Source of the DNA: Mycobacterium sp. E740 | GTDB taxonomy: Bacteria > Actinomycetota > Actinomycetes > Mycobacteriales > Mycobacteriaceae | Assembly: GCF_001672895.1 (NCBI RefSeq) | Contig: NZ_LZKP01000215.1 | Location: forward strand, 1-64,000 | Length of the DNA stretch: 64,000 nt | Reading direction: 5' to 3' | Part shown: piece after piece, positions 26,757 through 64,000 of the stretch | Position numbering within the stretch: position 1 is the stretch's first letter | Layout: every line of letters starts with the position of its first letter | Position numbers and translations under genes: made by a program | The notes under the pieces: model-generated | Seen by the model: the letters and a program-made list of their open reading frames with translations, nothing else | Told to the model about the DNA's origin: nothing | Databases searched by the model: none

Positions 26757-26838
26757 CCTGATTACGAAAAGTGCGATATATAAGTTGGTCGTTACGTCGG
26801 GACGCGGGTGAGTAACACCCGCTAAGGAGGCCAATCAG

Positions 26839-27717
26839 ATGTCGGAAAGGTCGGGGACGACGATGAAGGTTGCCTACGAAGACGTTCAGGCGCACTACGA
26901 CATCTCCAACGAGTTCTTCGGCCTCTTCCAGGACCCGACGCGCACGTACAGCTGCGCGTTCTACGAGCGCGACGACATGACGCTCGAGGAGGCGCAGCTG
27001 GCCAAGATCGACCTCGCCCTCGGCAAGCTCGATCTGCGGCCCGGGATGACGCTGCTCGACGTGGGCTGCGGCTGGGGTTCGATGATGAAGCGGGCGGTCG
27101 AGACCTACGACGTCAACGTCGTGGGCCTGACGCTGAGCCGCAATCAGTGCGCGCTCGGTCAGCAGATCCTCGACGGCATCGACACGGACCGCTCCCGGCG
27201 GGTCCTGCTGAGAGGCTGGGAGGAGTTCGACGAACCCGTCGACCGCATCGTGTCGATCGAGGCGTTCGAGGCGTGGCCCAAGTCGAAGTACAAGGCGTTC
27301 TTCGACACGTGCTACCGGGTCATGCCCGACGACGGCCGGATGGTGTTGCAGACGATCATGGGCCATCCGCTCAAGCGCTGGCCGGAGTTGGGCATCCCGA
27401 TCACGATGACCGACCTCAAGTTCATGCGGTTCATCGCCAAGGAGATCTTCCCCGGCGGTGCGGTGCCGTGCGACGAGGACGTCGTCGAGTACGCCGGCAA
27501 CGCGGGTTTCACCATCGCCGACCTGGAGACGATGACCCCGCATTACGTGCGCACGCTCGACACCTGGGCCACCGCCCTGGAGGCCGCCAAGGAGCAGGCG
27601 ATCGCGGCGACCTCCGAAGAGGTGTATGACCGCTACATGAAGTACCTGATCGGCTGTTCGGACTTCTTCCAGCGCAACGTCAGCTACGTCGGACAGTTCA
27701 CGCTGACCAAGAACTAG
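26839..27717 (+). CDS. Mycolic acid methyltransferase / cyclopropane synthase family (paralogue 2, UmaA-like)
   Basis: A 292-aa paralogue of the preceding gene, with AHYDISNEFFGLFQDPTRTYSCAFYE, the SAM loop LLDVGCGWGS and GLTLSRNQ. The active-site segment reads SIEAFEAWPKSKY rather than the FEHFG of cyclopropane synthases, and the ending NVSYVGQFTLTKN is UmaA-like. A strong AAGGAGG (26824-26830) lies 8 nt before ATG 26839. Its TAG overlaps the TAG of the convergent ketosynthase in a CTAG palindrome. Confidence 0.94.
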   Translation: MSERSGTTMKVAYEDVQAHYDISNEFFGLFQDPTRTYSCAFYERDDMTLEEAQLAKIDLALGKLDLRPGMTLLDVGCGWGSMMKRAVETYDVNVVGLTLSRNQCALGQQILDGIDTDRSRRVLLRGWEEFDEPVDRIVSIEAFEAWPKSKYKAFFDTCYRVMPDDGRMVLQTIMGHPLKRWPELGIPITMTDLKFMRFIAKEIFPGGAVPCDEDVVEYAGNAGFTIADLETMTPHYVRTLDTWATALEAAKEQAIAATSEEVYDRYMKYLIGCSDFFQRNVSYVGQFTLTKN

Positions 27718-28964
27718 TACGCACCGAAAACGAGCGCGACGTTGTTGCCGCCGAGGCCGAACGAGTTGCTCACCGCGTAGCGGTAATCGCCGCGCCGGGG
27801 GCTTCCGGTGACGACGTCGAGGTCGACCCCGGGGTCGAGGTCTTCGAGATTGAGCGTGGGCGGGACGACACCGTCACGCAGGGCCTGCACCGTCAAGACG
27901 GCTTCGACCGCCCCGGCCGAGCCCAGGGAATGCCCCAGGGCGGCCTTCGGCGCAAACACGGCCGGGTTGTGCCCGCCGAGCGCTCGGCGGATTGCGCACG
28001 CTTCGGCGAGGTCGCCGTCCACGGTCCCGGTGGCATGGGCGTTGATGTGGCCGATGTCGGTGGGCGCCAGGCCGGCCAACTCGATGGCGCGCGCCACGGC
28101 GTCACCGGCGCGGATCCCGTCGGGATCGGTTCGCACGACGTCATATCCGTCGGAGGTGACGGCCGCACCCAGCAGCCGGGCCAGCGGTTCGGCGCCTCGC
28201 GCCAGGGCGTGCTGCTCGGTCTCGACGAGCATCAGCGCGCCGCCCTCGCCGAACACCATCCCGTCGCGGTCCTTGTCGAACGGGCGACAGGCGCCGGCGG
28301 GGTCGTCGTTGTTGGTCGACAACAGTGCCTGCAGGCTGAACGCCGCGACCGGCACCGCCTCGATCTGCGTCTCCACCCCTCCGCAGATCACCGCGTCGGC
28401 CTCACCGAGAACGACGTGCTGCCATGCCTGCGCGATGGCCGCGGCGCCCGATGCGTCGGCCATCACCGGTGAGAAGATCCCGGCCTTGGCCTGTCGGTCC
28501 AATCCGACCGCAGCCGCCGGTCCGTTCGGCATGTACATCTGGACGGCCAGCGGCGAAACGGCGCGCAGCCCCTTCTTGCGCCAGAGGTCGTGCTGAAGGG
28601 GGATCTCCTCGGTACTGCCCAGCGCCAGCCCGACCGACACCGCCAGCCGGCGGGTATCGATCTCGGGTGTGCCAGCCGCTTCCCAGAGGCGGCGGCTCAG
28701 GATGGTGGACATCTTCTGCATGTACGACGTCCGGCGGCGCTCGACGCGGCTGAGTTGCTCGTCGAAATCCTCCAGGATCGCGCCCCCGATACGTACCGGC
28801 GAATCGAGCTCGCGGACGAACCACTTGTCGAGGGGCCGGATGCCGCTTCGGCCCTGCTGCAGTAACTGCCAGGTCTGCTCGGCGTCCGTCGAAAGTGAGG
28901 TGCTCGACACGAACGCGGTCACCACGACATCTGGGAATGCGTCGCCAGTCCTCAGCGCGGCCAT
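27714..28964 (-). CDS. KasA/KasB-type beta-ketoacyl-ACP synthase with catalytic Cys replaced by Asp
   Basis: A 416-aa thiolase-fold protein, the same length as KasA and strongly KasB-like throughout (AVQMYMPNGPAAAVGL, LSTNNDDPAGACRPFDKDRDG, FGEGGALMLVETE, PPTLNLEDLDPGVDLDVV). The nucleophile position is changed: KasB PVSACASGAEA reads PVMADASGAAA here, with Asp170 (codon GAC) for Cys. His310 (NAHATGT), Lys340 and His345 (PKAALGHS) remain. Ordinary condensation needs the Cys, so it is either a decarboxylase/chain-length-type partner or catalytically dead. The start ATG 28964 has AAGGAG 8 nt upstream. It is convergent with the mycolate methyltransferases, hinting at a mycolic-acid context. Confidence 0.9.
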   Translation of the reverse strand: MAALRTGDAFPDVVVTAFVSSTSLSTDAEQTWQLLQQGRSGIRPLDKWFVRELDSPVRIGGAILEDFDEQLSRVERRRTSYMQKMSTILSRRLWEAAGTPEIDTRRLAVSVGLALGSTEEIPLQHDLWRKKGLRAVSPLAVQMYMPNGPAAAVGLDRQAKAGIFSPVMADASGAAAIAQAWQHVVLGEADAVICGGVETQIEAVPVAAFSLQALLSTNNDDPAGACRPFDKDRDGMVFGEGGALMLVETEQHALARGAEPLARLLGAAVTSDGYDVVRTDPDGIRAGDAVARAIELAGLAPTDIGHINAHATGTVDGDLAEACAIRRALGGHNPAVFAPKAALGHSLGSAGAVEAVLTVQALRDGVVPPTLNLEDLDPGVDLDVVTGSPRRGDYRYAVSNSFGLGGNNVALVFGAY

Positions 28965-29052
28965 GCCCGGTACTCCTTGTTCCGTCCACTCGCCAGCTGA
29001 ATATGTTGGTATCCCTGAACACCTTAGAACCCTCACGGACGATGGACGACCT

Positions 29053-29439
29053 GTGCCTGAACTCAATGTGCTCGGCGAGCCGCTCGAGCCGTGCGGCTCC
29101 GACCCGATCACCGGTTTCTACCGCGACGGCTGTTGCTCGACCGGACCCGAGGATCTCGGCAGCCACACCATCTGTGCCGTTGTGACAGCGGAATTCCTGC
29201 GGCATCAACGTTCGATCGGCAACGACCTGTGCACCCCGCGCCCGGAGTACCGCTTCCCCGGCCTGCAACCGGGTGACCGCTGGTGCGTCACCGCGGTGAA
29301 CTGGCTGAAGGCTCATCAGGACGGCTTCGCCGCGCCGGTGGTGCTGGCGTCGACGCACCAGCGCACGCTCGAAGTGATCTCGCTGGACGCGTTGCGCGAG
29401 TATGCGGTCGACGTGCCCGACGACCTCGGATCGCTGTAG
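29053..29439 (+). CDS. DUF2237 family protein
   Basis: A 128-aa protein matching DUF2237 across its length: LNVLGEPLEPCGSDPITGFYRDGCC, TGPEDLGSHTICAVVT, GNDLCTPRPEYRFPGLQPGDRWCV, APVVLASTHQRTLE. Conserved cysteines suggest a metal or redox site; the family has no assigned function. GTG 29053 gives the usual short N-terminus. The frame is open for 128 codons further upstream but is antisense to the ketosynthase there. It is divergent from the ketosynthase gene with 88 bp between. Confidence 0.88.
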   Translation: MPELNVLGEPLEPCGSDPITGFYRDGCCSTGPEDLGSHTICAVVTAEFLRHQRSIGNDLCTPRPEYRFPGLQPGDRWCVTAVNWLKAHQDGFAAPVVLASTHQRTLEVISLDALREYAVDVPDDLGSL

Positions 29440-29482
29440 CGGCCTTTGGTGCATTCCGGTCGCCGATCGGCTGATTCGGCCA

Positions 29483-29488
29483 TACCGT
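29483..29488 (+). promoter_or_regulatory. Candidate -10 box (TACCGT) of the nitroreductase-family gene
   Basis: TACCGT ends 6 nt before ATG 29495, the same layout as at the P450 gene; leaderless transcription is inferred. Confidence 0.4.
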
Positions 29489-29494
29489 GTCGCC

Positions 29495-29971
29495 ATGACA
29501 GATCACACACCCACGGTCACCACCGGACACCCGCCCGACGCGGTGATGCGTGCGGTCAACACGACGCTGCGGTTCCTGTTGCGCACTCCGCTGGCCGGCC
29601 CCTTGGGCAATCGGTTCATGGTGCTGAACTTCAGGGGTCGAAAAACGGGGCGCCAGTTCTCGATTCCCGTGAGCGCGCATCACATCGACGACGGGCTCTA
29701 CGCGCTCGCCAACGCGGGATGGAAGAACAACTTCCGCGACGGCGCCGACGCGGAGGTGGTGCACGGCGGGAAGACTCGCACGATGCGCGGAGAACTCATC
29801 ACCGATCCGGCGGTGGTGGGCGATCTGGCGCACCGGCTCGCGCAGTCCTACGGCCCCCGGCGTGCGCAGACGATCATGGGCCTGAAGTTTCGCGAACAAC
29901 GGGTTCCGCCTGTCGAGGACTTCCGCGAGGCGGCGGCGCGTGAGAAACTCGCCGCGATCCGGTTGCGCTGA
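29495..29971 (+). CDS. Deazaflavin (F420)-dependent nitroreductase family protein
   Basis: A 158-aa split-barrel protein of the Ddn/DUF385 family. After a short N-terminal helix come NRFMVLNFRGRKTGRQFSIPVSAHHIDDGLYALANAGWKNNFRDG and the strand KTRTMRGELIT, the core of the F420-binding fold. Members reduce quinones or nitro compounds with F420H2, or simply bind flavins or lipids. ATG 29495 is chosen because the preceding 31 codons of the frame overlap the DUF2237 gene and carry a promoter-like element. Confidence 0.88.
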   Translation: MTDHTPTVTTGHPPDAVMRAVNTTLRFLLRTPLAGPLGNRFMVLNFRGRKTGRQFSIPVSAHHIDDGLYALANAGWKNNFRDGADAEVVHGGKTRTMRGELITDPAVVGDLAHRLAQSYGPRRAQTIMGLKFREQRVPPVEDFREAAAREKLAAIRLR

Positions 29972-30043
29972 CCCGTCCGGCGCGGCTCGGACCCGTCTTG
30001 TATGAATTGAGACCTGACCTCACCGCTTGATCGGAGGTACCGG

Positions 30044-30790
30044 GTGTCAGTGTCCGAGTCCGAGTCCGACTCCGAGTCCGAGCCGCAGGAGCCGCGCGAC
30101 GAACTGGCCGTCGTCGCGCGCGGCATCTCCCAGCGAGGACCGTGGGGCCCCGTATACGGCCCTCTCGACTTCGACATCGCCGCAAGCGGTGTGACCGTCA
30201 TGGTGTGCCCGCGCGGCTCGGGGCGCACCGCGCTGCTGATGACACTGGCCGGGCGGATGAAGACGCGAACCGGCTCGCTGACAGTGTTCGGTCGCCGCAA
30301 CGCCCGCGAAATCTTCGGTGTCGCAGCGCTTTCCGGAATCGATGAACTCGACGAGGTCGCCGAGTCCGTGACCGTCGCCGACGTGGTGACCGAACATCTG
30401 CGATGGAACTCACCGTGGTACCGGCGGGTGCCGCGTGCCCGTAACGCCGAACTGGCCCGGGTGTGCGCACCGGTCTTCGGGCCGCTGGCACTGCCGACGC
30501 TCGATGACTATGTCGAGGAACTGTCCGAACTCGACCGCCGGCTGCTGCGCATCGCACTGGCCAACGCCGAACGCCCGCCGCTGCTGGTGGTCGCCGACCT
30601 GGACCGCGTCACCAGCGACCGGCATCGCGCCCTGCTACTGGACCGACTGGTCGCACTGGGCCGAGACCAGACCGTCGTCACCGCATCGGTCAACGGTGTC
30701 CCCGCCGACTCGGGCGTGCGCGCCCAACTGGTGGTCGACACCGTCGCGGTGGCAGAACCCGTCGCCGAAGAGCAGAAAGGTGGCCGTTGA
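30044..30790 (+). CDS. ABC transporter ATPase with degenerate nucleotide-binding motifs
   Basis: A 248-aa ABC-type ATP-binding protein paired with the YhgE/Pip gene. Walker A reads CPRGSGRTALL, so the invariant Lys is Arg. The signature region is LSELDRRLLRIALA instead of LSGGQ, and Walker B is LLVVADLDRV. The N-terminus is a Ser/Glu/Asp repeat (SVSESESDSESEPQEP). ATP hydrolysis is doubtful; it could be a regulatory or structural ABC subunit. It starts at GTG 30044 with GGAGG about 7 nt upstream (a second GTG is two codons later). The downstream gene begins 2 bp after its stop. Confidence 0.85.
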   Translation: MSVSESESDSESEPQEPRDELAVVARGISQRGPWGPVYGPLDFDIAASGVTVMVCPRGSGRTALLMTLAGRMKTRTGSLTVFGRRNAREIFGVAALSGIDELDEVAESVTVADVVTEHLRWNSPWYRRVPRARNAELARVCAPVFGPLALPTLDDYVEELSELDRRLLRIALANAERPPLLVVADLDRVTSDRHRALLLDRLVALGRDQTVVTASVNGVPADSGVRAQLVVDTVAVAEPVAEEQKGGR

Positions 30791-30792
30791 CC

Positions 30793-32799
30793 ATGCTGGC
30801 CGGTCTCTCGCTGGGCACCGACATCAAGCGGTACTCCCGCGGGGCGATGCCGCGCATCGCCTTGGTGACGATCGTCGTGCTGCCGCTGCTGTACGGCGCG
30901 ATGTACCTGTGGGCGTTCTGGAATCCCTTCGGGGAGGTGGACAAGGTGCCGGTCGCCTTGGTCAACGTCGACCGCGGCGCGATGGTGCATGGCACACAGT
31001 TGCGGGCCGGCGACGAGGTGGCCCGCGGGCTGTCGGACTCCGGCCAACTGGACCTGGCCGAGGTCTCGGCCGAGCAGGCCGCCGACGGTCTGGCCGACGG
31101 CCGCTACTACTTCACGATCACGGTGCCGCAGGACTTCAGCGCCGCGATCGCGTCGTCGGGCTCGGACAGCCCGCACAAGGCACAGATCCGGTTCACCTTC
31201 AACGACGCGAACAACTATCTCGGCTCGATCATCGGCCAGAACGCTGCCCGCGAGGTGATCAACGAAGTCAACGCCCGAGTCGGCGCGCAGACGGTGAACA
31301 CCGTGCTGACGATGGTGACCGACGCGGGGAAGGGTTTGCACCAGGCCGCCGACGGGGCCGGCCAACTGGCAGCCGGACTGGGCACTGCCGACGACGGCGC
31401 TCACCAGCTCGCCTCGGGGTCACGGCTGCTGGCCGACAACCTCGGTGTGGCTCGCGCCGGCGCGGCGAAGCTCGCCGCAGGCACGAATGAACTGTCCTCG
31501 GCGGTCACCGCGACCACCGACCCGCTGCTGACGACGCTCGACATGGTCGGCGACCTGAAGGTCGACCCGCAGGTCGTCGGTGAGGCCGCAAGTCACCTGA
31601 GTGCCTCGGCGCGCTCGCTCACCGACCGCATCGCTGCACTCAACGTCGACTACGCACGCGCAGCGGGAGTCATCGACCAGGTGGTCGCCGGGTTGGGGGC
31701 GAACCCCGACCCGGCCGTCCAGCATCTCGGCGAAGCTCTGGCCCGGGTCCGTACGACGCTGGCCGCCAACGGAATCGACCCGGCCACCGACGAGGGGTTG
31801 ACCCGGCTGCGCGACGGGGCCGCTCGGTTGGAGAACGACCTTGCCGATCCGAACAGCCACCTGCGCACCGTGCTCACCAAGGTCTTCGACGGCGGGCTCA
31901 AGACTGATCTGGTGAGGCTGCGTGACGGCGTCACCGCTCTCGACGACGGCGCACACCAGTTGAGTTCAGGGTTGGTGCAGCTGACCGACGGCGGTGAGCG
32001 ACTGGCCGACGGAGCCGGTCAACTGGCATCGGGCGTCGACCAGTTACACGACGGCGCAGCGCTGTTGGCGAGCAAGCTCCAGCAGGGCGCCGACCAGGTT
32101 CCGTCGTGGAGCCCGCAGCAGCGCTTGAAGGTCGCCACGAATCTGTCCACGCCGATCGCGCTCGACGAGCGGACCGACAACCGCGCGGTCACTTTCGGGA
32201 CCGGCTTCGCGCCGTTCTTCTTGCCGTTGGCGTTGTTCATCGGCGCGCTGATCGTCTGGATGTTGTTGACCCCGTTGCAGGCTCGACCGGTCGTGCACGG
32301 TCTCAACGCGCTGCGGGTGGTGCTGGTGTCCTACTGGCCGGCGGTGCTGCTGGCGTTGTGCCAGGTGTTGGTGATGTACACGGTGGTGCACTTCGGGGTG
32401 GGCTTGCAGCCGAAGTACCCGATCGCGACGATCGGCTTCCTCGGGTTGATCGCGGCGACGTTCCTCGCGTTGATCCAGGCGCTCAACGCGGTGTTCGGCG
32501 TGGCGATCGGCCGGGTGATCACGCTGGCGCTGCTGATGCTCCAACTGGTCTCGGCCGGTGGTATCTACCCGGTGGAGACCACTGCCCGACCGTTCCAGAT
32601 CATTCACCCGTTCGACCCGATGACCTACGCCGTCAACGGTTTACGGCAGCTGACGGTCGGCGGCGTCGATCACCGCTTGTGGTTGGCGATCGCCGTTTTG
32701 AGCGGAATCCTGCTGGCGTCACTGGCCGCCACCGCGTGGGCGGCGCGGCGAAACCGCCAGTACACCGTCGAGCGGCTGCATCCCCCGGTGGAGGTGTGA
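30793..32799 (+). CDS. YhgE/Pip-family membrane protein (ABC-2-like exporter component)
   Basis: About 668 aa. One N-terminal membrane helix (IALVTIVVLPLLYGAMYLW) is followed by VPVALVNVDRGA and a long extracytoplasmic region rich in heptad-like Gly/Ala-Asp repeats (AGQLAAGLGTADDGAHQLASG, LSSGLVQLTDGGERLADGA), then five or six C-terminal helices (FFLPLALFIGALIVWMLLTP onward). This is the YhgE/Pip architecture, related to phage-infection protein and EsaA. ATG 30793 is preferred over TTG 30787 because AAAGGTGG lies at suitable spacing. It stops 12 bp from the end of the convergent NRPS operon; export of that product is conceivable but unproven. Confidence 0.88.
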   Translation: MLAGLSLGTDIKRYSRGAMPRIALVTIVVLPLLYGAMYLWAFWNPFGEVDKVPVALVNVDRGAMVHGTQLRAGDEVARGLSDSGQLDLAEVSAEQAADGLADGRYYFTITVPQDFSAAIASSGSDSPHKAQIRFTFNDANNYLGSIIGQNAAREVINEVNARVGAQTVNTVLTMVTDAGKGLHQAADGAGQLAAGLGTADDGAHQLASGSRLLADNLGVARAGAAKLAAGTNELSSAVTATTDPLLTTLDMVGDLKVDPQVVGEAASHLSASARSLTDRIAALNVDYARAAGVIDQVVAGLGANPDPAVQHLGEALARVRTTLAANGIDPATDEGLTRLRDGAARLENDLADPNSHLRTVLTKVFDGGLKTDLVRLRDGVTALDDGAHQLSSGLVQLTDGGERLADGAGQLASGVDQLHDGAALLASKLQQGADQVPSWSPQQRLKVATNLSTPIALDERTDNRAVTFGTGFAPFFLPLALFIGALIVWMLLTPLQARPVVHGLNALRVVLVSYWPAVLLALCQVLVMYTVVHFGVGLQPKYPIATIGFLGLIAATFLALIQALNAVFGVAIGRVITLALLMLQLVSAGGIYPVETTARPFQIIHPFDPMTYAVNGLRQLTVGGVDHRLWLAIAVLSGILLASLAATAWAARRNRQYTVERLHPPVEV

Positions 32800-32811
32800 G
32801 TCTGCGCGTCG

Positions 32812-33563
32812 TCACGTCCGGCGCGCGACCGCGACGGTCGGGCCGAGCCGGCGGGTGCGGAACTCGACGGTGATGTTGGGGTCGGCGTGGTGGGCCAGCG
32901 CCCGCAGCGCGGACGGGCTGTAGGCGCGCAGCGAGCTGATCACCCCGTCGTGGAGCAACGGCATCATCCGGCTGAACGGCAGCGCCGCCGCCAGCACGAC
33001 CGCATGCACGGGTGCGGGCGGTCGGCGCAGGTCGACGATCATCAGCTTCTTAGCCGCGCGTGTTCCCTCGGCGAACACGCGGGCGGCTTGTTCGGGGGGC
33101 AGGTGATGCAACGACAGCGCGAACACGGCGAGGTCGTAATACCCGTCGGCAGCGTCGATTTCGGTGGCGTCTAGCCGGCGCACGGAGGCGCGCGGGTGAC
33201 TGCCGAGGTCGCTTGCTGCGACGGTTCCGACGAACGTCGGATCGACGTCGGTGACGGTGACCTCGGCGGTGGGGTGGCTCTCCAGCAGCCGTTCGGACAA
33301 CCCGCCGAGGCCGGCTCCCAGTTCGAGGATCTTCGGGGACGGCACTTCGGCCACCTCGTCGAGCACGACTCGGGCGATCTTGCCGTAGACGCCCAGCCGC
33401 CGTCGCCGCCCGCTGCGGTCGAGGGCCTCCACGACTTTTCGTTTCAGCTCGTCGACGTCGTCGCGGTCGAGGTACTCGAGCCGATCGGTCTGCAGGCGCC
33501 GGTCCAGCCAGGAGGAGTTGGGGCCGCCGCGCGGCATGCCGGCGATGTCGAGTGTCGCGTCGG

Positions 33564-33567
<4 letters not shown>
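32812..33567 (-). CDS. SAM-dependent methyltransferase coupled to the NRPS
   Basis: A 251-aa class I methyltransferase: motif [17 protein letters not shown], acidic motif [21 protein letters not shown] and the post-motif strand [10 protein letters not shown]. Its ATG 33565-33567 overlaps the NRPS TGA (ATGA), so both are translated from one message, which makes it the likely tailoring enzyme (O- or N-methylation of the peptide or its acyl chain). No methyltransferase domain is embedded in the NRPS itself. The N-terminal 35 residues ([18 protein letters not shown]) are typical of such stand-alone enzymes. Confidence 0.88.
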
Positions 33568-63530
<29,963 letters not shown>

Positions 63531-63568
63531 CCGAGCTCCGCTTCAGAAGGATGTTGAAGGGTGGCCGT

Positions 63569-63790
63569 TCAGGCCGGGTGTGTGTTGAGCCGCATGCGCA
63601 GGCTCTTCGGCCGTATGTCGGACCAGTGCTGCTCGATGTAGTCCAGACACGCAGCGCGATCCGCTCCCCCGTGGACCACCTTCCAGCCAGCCGGGACCTC
63701 CGCGAAGGTAGGCCACAGGCTGTGCTGCTCCTCGTCGTTGACCAGGACGAGGAAACTGCCGCTCTCGTCGTCGAAAGGCGTGGTGTTCAC
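63569..63790 (-). CDS. MbtH-like protein, NRPS adenylation-domain partner
   Basis: A 73-aa MbtH-family chaperone/activator that binds A domains and supports their folding and activity. The family pattern is complete: [58 protein letters not shown] 63788-63790 gives the usual short NTTPFDD start and has GGGAG 5 nt upstream; ATG 63802 would add four residues and overlap that site. First gene of the operon, 38 bp before the NRPS. Confidence 0.96.
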   Translation of the reverse strand: MNTTPFDDESGSFLVLVNDEEQHSLWPTFAEVPAGWKVVHGGADRAACLDYIEQHWSDIRPKSLRMRLNTHPA

Positions 63791-63827
63791 TGGTTCTCCC
63801 AACCCCCGAATGAGTGAAACCGCTTCG

Positions 63828-63833
63828 ACGCTA
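63828..63833 (-). promoter_or_regulatory. Possible -10 box upstream of mbtH
   Basis: TAGCGT (minus strand) fits TANNNT and lies about 37 nt before the mbtH GTG; no clear -35. The surrounding 63791-63960 holds no gene, only an AT-rich patch (AAAATTTTTT near 63880). Confidence 0.25.
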
Positions 63834-63960
63834 ACCCAGGCCGTCGGCTCGGCTCCGCAGTTTCGGCAAAAAATTTTCGCGCCCGTAAGAAACGGCTGAT
63901 CAGCGGTTTGTGGTCACACGGGCAACCAAAATCGGGCGCGTAACCCGCATTGACCAATGG

Positions 63961-64000
63961 CTAGAACGCGTACCGGAAGAGCCGGTCGTAGTTCCGGGTG
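63961..64000 (-). CDS. C-terminal end of an upstream gene (start outside window)
   Basis: A minus-strand frame enters from the right edge and ends TRNYDRLFRYAF-TAG at 63961-63963. The GC3-biased codons and the residue mix look like a protein tail, but 12 codons are too few to be sure or to name it. If real, it lies upstream of mbtH on the same strand and could belong to the NRPS cluster. Confidence 0.35.
   Translation of the reverse strand, partial: TRNYDRLFRYAF

Overview
The window looks like chromosomal DNA of a mycobacterium, most likely a rapid-growing Mycolicibacterium-type species. The evidence is the high GC content with GTG/ATG starts, two tandem mycolic-acid methyltransferase (CmaA/MmaA/UmaA) paralogues, a KasA/KasB-type ketosynthase, PknH/PknF-style membrane Ser/Thr kinases, an F420/deazaflavin-dependent nitroreductase-family gene, and a large MbtH-dependent NRPS. 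No phage, IS element, rRNA or CRISPR array was seen.

Left region (1-16.5 kb). A receptor-type kinase and an MHS-family transporter precede a respiratory formate dehydrogenase operon (fdnG-fdnH-nrfD-like) with translational overlaps. The catalytic subunit is split in the raw frame by an in-frame TGA at 8062-8064. This is selenocysteine codon 190: it sits in the FdnG context (QARI-U-HSATV) and is followed at 11 nt by a 7-bp hairpin with a GGTCT loop, the bacterial SECIS signature. The decoding machinery is close by: selB, selA, a tRNA-Sec gene with a UCA anticodon and long variable arm, and selD. Interleaved are a Tat-exported GH16 glucanase, a GT-C type membrane glycosyltransferase, a hemerythrin-domain protein and a DUF488 protein.

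Middle region (16.5-33 kb). This is a mosaic of small transcription units: a Gly-rich lipoprotein; a 46-aa ORF overlapping a DUF5994 gene; a remnant of a DUF559-type gene; a kinase fused through one membrane helix to an extracellular amino-acid-binding-protein-like sensor; a GyrB N-terminal paralogue that has lost its ATP-binding motifs and TOPRIM; a collagen-like secreted protein; a P450; and a three-part membrane protein with a kinase-like domain and an MprF-like flippase domain. Then come two mycolate methyltransferases convergent with a Kas paralogue whose catalytic Cys is Asp, DUF2237 and nitroreductase-family genes, and a degenerate ABC ATPase plus YhgE/Pip membrane protein pair.

Right region (32.8-64 kb). 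One operon on the minus strand, mbtH - giant NRPS (9,988 aa) - methyltransferase, is translationally coupled at its 3' end. The NRPS reads C-A-T / [C-A-T-E / C-A-T] x3 / C-A-T-TE, i.e. eight modules. It predicts an octapeptide with D-residues at 2, 4 and 6, probably N-acylated (starter-type first C domain) and then methylated and released by the TE. The product cannot be named from sequence. The upstream end of the cluster is cut by the window edge.
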